Shown one piece after another: positions 23,801 to 34,500 of a DNA stretch of 64,000 nucleotides. The stretch's first letter is position 1; each line of letters opens with the position of its first letter. Both the position numbers and the translations under genes were made by a program. The notes under the pieces were generated by a model. That model ran no database searches. It had not been told where the DNA came from and saw only the letters and a program-made list of their open reading frames with translations. This DNA comes from Anthopleura xanthogrammica (lineage: Eukaryota; Cnidaria; Anthozoa; Actiniaria; Actiniidae), in NCBI GenBank assembly GCA_964019055.1, contig OZ025210.1:15020332-15084331 (forward strand), written 5' to 3'.

Positions 23801-26800
23801 TGATTTCTTTGTTTTCATTCAATTTTAATATAAAAATGAGGGACAAAAGGTGACAAAAGGTGACAAAAGGGACTTTGAGAGAGACGTGTTCACTACCAAA
23901 CATATTTATTAAAAATCTTTGTACATTACTATTTACAATACTTTATTTAAAAAACATCCTATGAGAATTACTACTTATCAAAATATTTAGAGATTTATTT
24001 ACAAAGTGTTTTTTTTTTTTTTTTCAGATTCATAACTAAACATTTTTGACTTATTTTCACAACAAATAGGAATTGTTAACAAAGACTACCAAAGCTCCAC
24101 TAAAGAGAAGTGGATCTAGACCTAAGCTTCCATAACCTTTATGGGTACTTGCGAATCTCCGACAAATTGGGACTGAACGATATCGCAGTACCCATAAAGG
24201 TTATAAAGATTTTTAATAAATATGTTTGGTAGTGAACACGTCTCTCTCAAAGTCCCTTTTGTCACCTTTTGTCACCTTTTGTCCCTCATTTTTATATTAA
24301 AATTATCATAAACGGTATATAAGGAAAAGTATAATATTAAAATATTTTAATTAAGCATTCCGCGTTATGGGTTGATTTCAGACATCGTATGCACAAGTAA
24401 GAGAGGGTTAAATGGAGTGACCACCTTATTTGTTAGACATCTAAGTCATTTGTGTTAGAGGGAAGTATTTGATTGAAAATGATAGAACATCTAACTCAAT
24501 CATTCTAGAATTTTGTGAAAGTATTGAACTAACTTATACCTAAAGACTATCACTGATGAATATCTTTGACAGTGAATACATCTCTGCATAAGTCCCTTTC
24601 GTCTCCTTTCGTCTCCTTTTGTCCCGCAATTTTAAGATTATAACCGTAACAAATGATTAGAACTAAACGATGAAACTAAACTTGACTAACATGGAAGAGT
24701 GTTATTTCTTCTTCGTCTTCGTCCACTTCTTGATTTATATTAAAACTTCCAATTAAGTTCAAAATGCTGAGGAACTCTTCTTCTTTTCAGTTGCTTCACT
24801 TTGTAAAGTATGAAGATTATTATAAATGTTAGCGGAACTAAAATCGAAGACCCCAGAATCCAATTGAGATCCAAAGTGTGTACAGAGAAAAGAAGTTTAG
24901 AAGAAGTCGGTGTTATACCAGCGGTATTGGAATAAATATAACTGATAACTGAGGCGGTCGATGTCGGGTCTAGGTAAGAAGTAGGAGGAGATGTACTCGA
25001 GGCGGATGGATATAGACAATCGGATGACAAAACCTTTATCTTTATGTAAGCCAAACATTTACAATCCAACGCAGGGTTGTCTCTGATATCGATCCATTCT
25101 GGTGAAGTATAGTTTAAGATCCTTCGTAGCTCCATACAGTTCAGGGCATTACCATTTAACAAGACGGTGTTATATTCTTTGCGCGGAGTATTTATTTTCG
25201 TTAGACCAAGGTTCGAGCAATCCAGGACTGAATAATTCTTGAGAGAGAAACATTGACATACACCACACGGATAGCTAGTACTTACGAAAAGACATGAATA
25301 AAAGAATAAAATACTGAACAGATAAGACACCATTTTGCTAGAAGTGGTTAAACCTCGTGTGTGTGAAATGAGACACCATGATGAGGTCATTTCCGATCCA
25401 ACGAGTGTGAAAAATGAGTTCGTCAAATTTTGGCGTTTTGGGTACGTGGCGTGTGAGACCAATACTATTCAAAGTATAAGATGGAGGGAGGAAAAATCAT
25501 AACTCGCGAGATGTCATTGCTACCTTTGAATTGTGGATTCTCAAATGCTAGAACCTGATCAGAAAAGAAGCTTTCTTGAAAAATAGCGATGCTTTATCAA
25601 TGTGTGTACACTCCTATAGGACATCATATCGTTGCCTTTACAGGATAATGTCTTAAAATCGGAAGATAGAACTATTCGTTTTAATTCAGCTATATGATCT
25701 CAATTGCTGTAAATATTTATTTGATAAAAGATAACAATAGGTCACCGTGCTCGTTTTCGCTCAAAACGTTGCTTCTAAAGTACGAAAATGAAGGCCACTG
25801 AAATATACAATGACCAAAAAGTATTAGAGCCTCCCGGTCTTTTGACCTTGCTTCGGTGTTCTTGGCCTTTTCTGTTTGGTTTCTTGTTGGCCTCCTAAAT
25901 ACACCGATAATTTGTAAAAACATATGTGTAAGATTGGTGAATCATCTCGCCGATGTGCACTTGTACCTTTGTTTTAAGTTAAAAGTCAATGTAATCTTGA
26001 AAAAACACGACTCTTTTCTGACTTCGAGGTATCTTACATCGTTCGTCGTGAAAAGAAAAATCTGAAATACGGCTATTCAGTTCCTTAGCGAGGGCAACGG
26101 TTTATGAAGAAAGCCTAATTGGTTGAAGTTGAGGCTCAAACTATAATGGAATTTTATCATTGTTTTGGTAACTTGTATAACCAGTGCATGTACAGACCAA
26201 CAAGACAAAGAACTGGTAAAGGGGTCTGATCTGTTAGATTTTGATGAAAAATGTAATAAAATTTAGCTGCTGTTGTGAATCCATCAGGTTGGTTTTATTG
26301 TTTATCGCTGATAGGAGTCATTAAATTTCAATGTGCCGGAAACAATAGGCTGTTTTTACACAACTTTGTTGTAAATCATTGTACATAAACATGGATACAC
26401 ACTTTGAAGGAAAAGGTATTTATTAAGACTTCAGAAAAGCATTCGTCCCTTCGTTTCTCACAAGGAACCTGTGGTATCAAGGATAAATAACAATAATGAT
26501 TAAGTTTATTCAAACAAAGAATGTACGGAGTTTGTCGTGTTTCGATAAGTGTCTCACGTAAGGTTTGTTCTTGCGACGAACGACTTTTCTTCTCTTGCTT
26601 TTAGATAGTAGTGGCGACTCGGTAATCATATCGGTTTGAATCTTAGGATGAATTTGGTCAGCTAGGGTATATTGAATGTCTTTGTGCTTGTGCATCACTT
26701 CGGTCAGTACAGAGGACTCTTGTTGCTTTTCCTTGTTACTTGGTATCGGTTTCATTTCATCTCCTGGAAGGGTGGTCATCGAACAAATGGCTGGTATGGT

Positions 26801-29800
26801 GCTGACCATTTCGCTCAAGTCCCCCAAGACGTTTTTCAATTCTTCGAATTCATCCACAGAAAGAGCCACTCCATAGACTGTTGGAACTTTTCCTTTCTCC
26901 AATCCATCATTATACTTGCGGATATGCACTCTTATCTGTCCTTGAAATTCGTTGACGGTAGCATAATAACCCCGAGTGCCTAACTTCAATAAAGTAGCCA
27001 TAGTTTTCGTTATCGTGTAAGTCTTTCACTCTATCTACTGAGCTATGATGACAGGCAATACAAAATCTTCCCCTAATGCGGTCTGTTAGCATCCCTTCTC
27101 CGTGTGGGATTTGTCCAAGAATCTACTAGGATATAATCAGTATAACTCCTGCGCATGGTCATATCACAGAAAAAGACCTTAAAGCTCGTTCAGACCACCA
27201 TAAGTTAATAATAGAAAGGATAATAAAGGAGAAGGTCGGTCGATTTGATTTGTTGTTTTGTCCAACTCAACTGTTTCCATTGTCTTGTATACAATAGCCT
27301 GGTCTGGACTTGCCCGAAGCCATCTCGAAAATAATAGCTCACCACTTGCCCGTCATTTTATGGTACACGATATGGTACTAAAGATTTTATTCATTATTTG
27401 TACAGTTTATTTATGACTCTTATTCAAAATGTTGAAGAAAAGCGAAAAATTTCACCATAGACACTCACTGCCAAAGAGTGTGATATTGATTGGATAAAAA
27501 CCGAAGCCTACTGATGGGCTATGAATATCATTCCGTAGACTGAAAATTGATTTCGTGAAAATTCAATCTTAATCATACACTTCTGTTATGAATAAGATAT
27601 CAGATCGAGCTAGCTAATATGATGATTGACTTTGCAATTATAGAGCTTGTGTGTCCGGCAAAATGTTTTCAGCAAGTCACCAGGCGATAGGCACCGAGGA
27701 AATTTTTATTATACTCTTATCATTTTATCACAAATATCGTTTCGTACAAACTCAGTTCTAAAATTACAATTGTCGCTGATAATTCCAAAGCAGGAAAAAG
27801 AATTATAAATATATGAGAACGTTGTGAGATCATTATTATTTATCAATCGTTTCTAAAGTTTACAAAATCGCTCCTGTCAGGCATGTGAGAATTCGTACAG
27901 AGAAGGCTAAACTCAGAGTTTATTTTATAATTAAAGTTAACTTTTAATTTGAGCCATGGTTCGTCCGCAATTCGGCGAGATTTTCTTGCGATTTATCACT
28001 GGTTCTTGTTTAGTTCTGCAGTGATAATTTAGTAATGCCTCCCCCTCCTCCACGTACCAGTGCTTTTGAATCAAACTATTATCATTTTGATGACAATTTC
28101 TGTTCTGCTAGAAAACCAGCCTCTGCATGTTTGCAAGACTTTTTCCTAATCCTATGCCAGACAGAAATGCTGATCGCGATGTTTGCCATTTCACAGCTAC
28201 CTGATGAACCATCTAACTTTCTTCCTCCACCCGCATCATCACCTATCACAGCCTCTCCTCTGTTACTCTCCACTGAACCACAAATGCAACAGACTCCTAC
28301 ATCATCTCTCATGGCACCTTCTCCTTTGATACAACCACCTTCTTCGCTATTGACCTCACCTGATTCACTTCCCAAACGTCGAAAACGACCGCATCTTGAA
28401 CTGAAAAACTATTTAGAAGGCAATCCGACTAAACAGTATGGAAAAAGTGTGTGTCGATCAGTACGAGTAAAGATGAACCGTTCCCCTTATAAGTATGAGC
28501 ACTAGTTCATACTCTTAGAATAATAAAAATGGTTGATATTACTGCCGTTAAATGACGAATAAGGGTTTTATACTTCAAACGCTTTCCTTCGTTTTTGAAT
28601 AATTAGCTGCATGTAACTTGCAGTTGTCATTGTTTGTTGTTTATGAGTCATTAATCGTATTGTTTTGTAGACAATACTCTGGTCTTGACGACAGTTATTT
28701 GAAAGCACAAGATAGATTGAATGGATTTTATTGAGAACAAAAATGAATAAATCTTGGCATACAACAAACAAACAAAAACTACACAAAATATTTCTTGTAA
28801 AGTATTAGAACCATTAGTGTTTCTCAGTGCATTTCTTGTGAAGTAACAGAGCTTTACGCGCATTAGTTTCGCGACTGGTAAACTTTTGTCCCGTTTCAAG
28901 GATCTTGTACTCGTAGGTAGGAATCATAGTAAAGTAGGTATAAGGTAGTTTCACTACTGTGTAGCCACCATTTTTCTCAGAGAAGAAACAGCATACATTT
29001 CTTGCAGACTTCAACATCTTTTCCCAGGGTATTATTTTGGTGTAGGTACCATCTGGTAGGAAAAACACCTGCCCGATTAAACTTGAGGCGATCTGATTCA
29101 GATACAATTTTCTGTTGCGTACTACCGAGGCCTGTTCATTAATCCTGTGTTCTTCACACATGAACTCAATCATTCTCTCACAGCTGTGATTCTCATAAAG
29201 ATCTCGAATGTACTTGGTCAGCACCGCATGGGGCGCAGAATACAGAGGGTGTTCTGGCTGTATGGTATACTCTTGAAGTAAAACGTGGGGAATAAAGTGA
29301 AGTACTTTCTCAGGAGGGAGTTCTACTTGCATACGATCCCATACTTTGTGAAATATGGTGTGCCAGGATTCTTTGTTTGCTCTCAAGGAAAGCAATTCAA
29401 TAAAGTTCGGTCTTCTTCCATGGATTATTCGGAATTCACACAGATTTACATCGATGCTTAGTCGTTCACCCATGTGATAAAATAACAATCTAAATAAGGT
29501 TTTCAGTTCTTGTATGATTTCAGAATCAAAACTGAGGACACAACCACTTCTTAATTCCATAATGATCCCTATGACCGCTAGAGCTGAATACAGCAAATGG
29601 TCTTTTCCAAGAAAAAATATTCTAATTCTTGCTAGCTCAGTTTTCGAAAGATGTATTTTTTGCGACTCATATAAATGGTGTTCAGTGAAAGCCTTGCTCA
29701 ATATTCAAAATCCCCGCGACTTATAAATCGAATACCAAAACAAAAGACTTGCCCAACAATAGTACAGTCATGAATAATTAACGAACATATAACGTCACTG

Positions 29801-31471
29801 GGTCACCATGACAACACATAAACAACCGGCCCATCCATAGCCCATCACGGCCCATCCATTGCCCATCAAAAATCCGGATCGTGCCATGCACAAACTACTA
29901 CTTACGTTCGCCCGCCTTTGGCGGTATTTAGCCTCCTTCCCAAAAAAAAGTACCATCGACGGTCCCTTTATAATGCATAATTGCATTGAAAATCAGAATA
30001 TAATACTGATTAAACCAAAATTCGGACTATAATGTTCAGTTTTCAATCCTGAAATAGTAGTAGTTGTCATCTCTTTCAGTAGTACGAGTGGTTTCAAGAA
30101 GCCAGTTAAATAAATTATAATTGTACATGTTGATTTTCTCGCATGTTTAGTCAATGTCGACTTCACATTTTGCCCAAAAGCCCTCCTTGATTAACTAATC
30201 AGTAATTTTGCCCTATTGATTCCATACTAGTTTTTAAAAAACAATATCGCGCAAGGTTATGATGTGCAAAAAAAAAAAAAAACTGAAAACGTGCTGGGGG
30301 TGGGACAAAAAAATAAATATCATGCAACTAAATTATTAAGTCCATAATTAACTGTTTATCAAAAATATTGCATAATTTACCGCCTAAAAGTTTCGCGCTA
30401 GCTCTTTTAAAGTTGCTCTCTCAGTAATCAGGCTTACTAGCGTAATAAATCGAGTGCTTGATATAAAGAGAATTCAAATTTCAATTTCTCCCAAAATAAC
30501 AGCTTTTAGAACTTGAAAATACACAAAAAGTTTTAACATTGAAGGCTCAATTCACTGGTAATTTGTTGGGAAAATGTTTTTTTCATCCGCCGTAAACTAC
30601 CGATATTTCTTGAATATTACAGTCAAGCTCTCTTAATAAGCGTAGGGAAACCACGACGCGTAGCGGAGTGGTTTTCCAGCTTCTCAAGTGTTCTCCCAAC
30701 ATCCCAAGTTTTTAGATCAGAGTATATAACAGGAAAACTGTCTTATATTACTTTTATAGAATAATAACTCAATAAACATGACGACTTTGCTCCAAAAACA
30801 TCGCTTTATTTTCAAGATGTAATTACAAATTTGCCCTACATTGTCAAGATACAAAACGGAACAATCACAAACTTGATAAGAATAGCCGTGTGCGAAGAGA
30901 TCAAACGAAATGTTTGTGATTTTAAAGTCGAATTTTCCGCACAAAAACTGCTTTTATGTCCAAAAATAGCAATCAAGCTCATTGGAAAAGAGTTAGATTA
31001 ACTCTCAATGGAAACGAAGACTGCTGTATCTTAGAAAATCATCACATCTTGGGTTGATAAAATCAAAAATGGATCAAATCAAGCAAAATTCATAAATTAT
31101 TTGAAGTTCAAGTCAAGACACGAGGGTATTTACTGATGAAAAGTTTGAAGTTTAATGCTGCTTATGAAAGGAGATGTTAATGTTTTTAATTTTACATGAC
31201 TGAAGTAAATAATCCAGAGAAATTGTGGACTTGATTGGTTCTGCTGGTTGGCCGTCAGGTTTAGTTCACTTTCGTTGCCTTCAGGGGCCCGTGCCAAGAC
31301 ATCACTGCACTGCTGCAGTTGAATTGAAGAGGGACGATAATTATAATGCCTCAGGCTTTGCTCGTTCCTGTGGCCCGAGATGGCCATGAACTTCCATTTT
31401 TTGTGTAAACGATGGTCGTGAAGAAAGGATCATATACTTTATAATGAATTTTTGCGCTATAGAAACATTAA

Positions 31472-31524
<53 letters not shown>

Positions 31525-34500
31525 AAAAATCGCCGACGAAAGAGAATGACGTGAGCATTTTAAATACTCTCATCTAAAACGGTGTTTTGACCAATCAGAG
31601 CGCGCGTTATATCTAAATTATTTTATGATACACATTCTATCCATGGTCAAATAATTAAAACAGAGGCCACTAGCTAGGGATATACTGATCAGCAACTCAC
31701 TGTATATTTGCTCGCCCAGGACAGTTGCATTTTGGTAGTTTTTCGAGGAACAAACGTATAGTTGCCAATTCCGTTCATTAACTGTTTTTAATCACCATTT
31801 TGTTGTTGTTACAGAAACAGTTACTGCACCAAATGGTAAGTTGCATGAAAAGCTAATTAAGTATAATCGATAAGCACATGCACAAACTGTCACCTACACA
31901 GCATAGCCTGAATGTGCTGGCTCATGATCCTTTTATGAGGGAACTCATCCTGAATTGGGTCTATGTCTGGATAGCGGCTGGTATAGAATTAGAACAACAG
32001 TGAAAAAACGACATTTATTGTAAGTATATTAAAACAATAGGCACCATTGCATCTCATATTTAACCCTCCTCGGCACCACTCCCCTTCCCTCCAAGCTTTT
32101 ATCCAAGACTCCAGGTAATCCTTGGGCTCAATATGGAACGAAAATGAAAATATTGAAAGTCCATTAGCAAAGTCGTAGCAAACAGAAAAGGAAAAGAAAG
32201 CATCGGAAAAGTAGATAAAGGAAAAGAAAATAGAATTGGGAAAAGGAACATGCATTATGAGAGAAGTATTTTCAGAACAATAGTCATGGTATATTTGATA
32301 TATGGTATTTATTTATTTTTGTGATACTTTTGCCCTTTGCGGTTTTTTTTTTCCTTTTTTTCTTCTATTTTTTCTTTTTTCTTTGATTTCTTTGATTTTA
32401 TTTTTTGCCATAAGAAGTAGAAGTAAAAGTTTACTCACTAAGTGGCGGAGATATTATGTCAGAGCATCATTCTTGACGAGGAAAATTGCATGGTAACTGT
32501 ACAATCAAAATGAACTATTTTAGATATTTAGTTCCTCACGGCAGTAAAATATCACAATTGTCATTTTCCATCGTTAGAAGTCGATGGATTGGTTGACTGA
32601 AAAAACTCTTTTTTAACTCTTATTTTCTTTTAATAATACCCAAGAAGCAGCACAAGGAATACAGCTCCCCCGAATGTTACTCAAAAGACAACCCAAACAT
32701 GGTGAAGATTACCACTCGGCTGAGCAGCGGAGATATAAATGACAGGGAAACAGTTTAAACGCGACATTTGCAGGGAAAATAAGTAATTGAACCGGCAATA
32801 TGAACTACTTATGATATTTAGTTCAAGCGCTTGTCTGTTTGATGTTTGTTTGTTTATTGTTTATTGTTTTGTTTTTTTACTATTCTTTCTTTATAAACTT
32901 CACAGGAAATGGCTGCGCGAGGATACAACTTTCATTTCTTTCATATATAGGTGTCAAAATAAAGCATTTGTTGTCAACGGCTAATCCAAGAAAAGAGGTA
33001 TGGCAACAGGGAAAGTTACTCTTACTCAAATTTCATAGTTGAAATACATTCAAGTGATATCGACATATACAGTGAGTTTGTATTGTTTCATTCAGTGGCA
33101 ACAGAGGTGTTTGAAGAAACATGCTCCGGGCTGCAACTATTGCTTTAATCAAATTTATTAAATGAAATTTATATCTAGGCCTATTTTCGCCGAACAGTCT
33201 CTGCTAAAATACTTTGGACTTGATGTAGTAAATGAATATATTTGTCAAAAAATTCAGCAAGGTGTGATATTTAGGAGTGATTTACCTGCCTTGAAAGGGA
33301 AGAAACGGTTCAAAAGAAGTTTATGAATTTTGGCTTTCTGATCGATGTTAAAAGTATGCATATGTAAGTGTGTGTATGTGTTTGGTTTGGGGTGGCTGGT
33401 TTCAACCGTGGGGGTAAGGGAGGGGGTCGGGATCCTTAGCACCTCATTATATTCAATTTCACAATAATTTTCTTTACAGCTTTGTCTCCACAAGACTATG
33501 GGTGTTCACGCCCTTTCAAAAGGATCATAGTCGAGGCATTTCAGGCAACACCTACATACATATTAAAGAATAACAAATTTCTTTATCACTTAAAATGACT
33601 AACAACTAGCACCGGACAAATAATTACACCGTTTCGGTTTCAATTTCGAATTAGATTTGCGTTATCTCATTACTTACCCACGTAGGGTGAGTCAGTAGAG
33701 TTTGAGCATTATTGTGGAACCATACGAGGTTTTCAATATGTTCCCGGCCATAAATTTGAGTACATCATTCGTCATTACTGAATTTAGATGTATACTACAC
33801 ATAACCCGGATAGAACAGACAAAGTTCTATATAAAATTTTCGCGTTATTGATGTCGAAAAGTTGCATAAATAGCTCTCCCATACTAGAGACATCAAATTT
33901 ACCCAACTTTTGCTATCGATTTACAGTATGATCTCCTAAGTTTAAAGAAAAGCCAAACATGTCAATGCTTAGATAGACATTTCAACTGCCAGAACCCGGT
34001 TCGAACAGAGTGAATTCTCAAAAGCTTTGATAGTTAGAAGCGGATAAACTACCATAGTCAGGTCTGTTAGCGAAAAGATCGTGCACTTTTGAGTACAAGC
34101 ACCAAACTTGGCAAAAATGTTCGTTGGGGCATACTAAACAGATTTAGGGGTGTGTGCCAAAATATGGTGATCGGGGGGAGGCACGCCACACTCTCTACTA
34201 GATGGATAAACTTTATCAAAATTTATATGAAACAAATAGAATTCCTTCACATTTTAGCGCTAACATGTAAGTGCTGTTTAAAAAAGTCAGAATGGGGTTT
34301 ACAGTTTTTTGATATCTCTTTTTGTTGCAGAGATATCAAAACTTTTCCAAATATGCAAATTAGCAACTGATGACTTCATTGGCTGGACAGAGTCAGTTTA
34401 CAAAACATATAATAAAGAATTTCTCTGTAAAAATAAGACAAAATGACTAAAACTTCACATGATTAATATACTTTTTAAAACAGAAACATGAGCGAAGCTT

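Larger units (their letters stand above)
18110..29902. mobile_element. 11.8-kb palindromic mobile element, Polinton-like ends
   Basis: Positions x and 48012-x are complementary over two 5.6-kb arms (18110-23713 and 24299-29902). The inner arms 23827-23920 and 24205-24298 pair with a 113-bp offset. Ends are AG...CT with an AGTAGTAGT trinucleotide run, and the TSD is 6 bp. These three traits are known for Polinton/Maverick elements, whose protein-primed ends often carry short terminal repeats. Each arm has four ORFs, none of them a polymerase B, retroviral-type integrase, packaging ATPase, protease or capsid protein. I infer a non-autonomous snap-back dimer of one end of a larger Polinton-like or adintovirus-like element, mobilised in trans. 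It sits in the large intron of immunoglobulin gene 1. The two arms differ by only two substitutions in the ORFs that I compared. Confidence 0.85.
15868..30750. repeat. Older foldback pair flanking the palindromic element
   Basis: 15868-15975 and 30584-30750 are inverted relatives of each other (TTATATACTCTGATCTAAA and its inverse, GGGATGTTGGGAGAACA and its inverse). Removing the 11.8-kb insertion leaves about 3.1 kb between the outer edges. The palindromic element may therefore have landed inside an older foldback element. The interior of that older element shows no further symmetry. Confidence 0.55.

Noticed and set aside
18110..29902. Palindrome as an assembly or sequencing fold-back artefact
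   Set aside because: The flanks differ on the two sides, a 6-bp TSD is present, the ends are exact, and the arms differ at two bases plus a 113-bp indel. A fold-back chimera would mirror the flank too.
32302..32984. Hydrophobic frames as extra TM exons of gene 1
   Set aside because: T-rich low-complexity DNA, no phase-matched splice sites, and the true TM exon at 35481 already completes the model.
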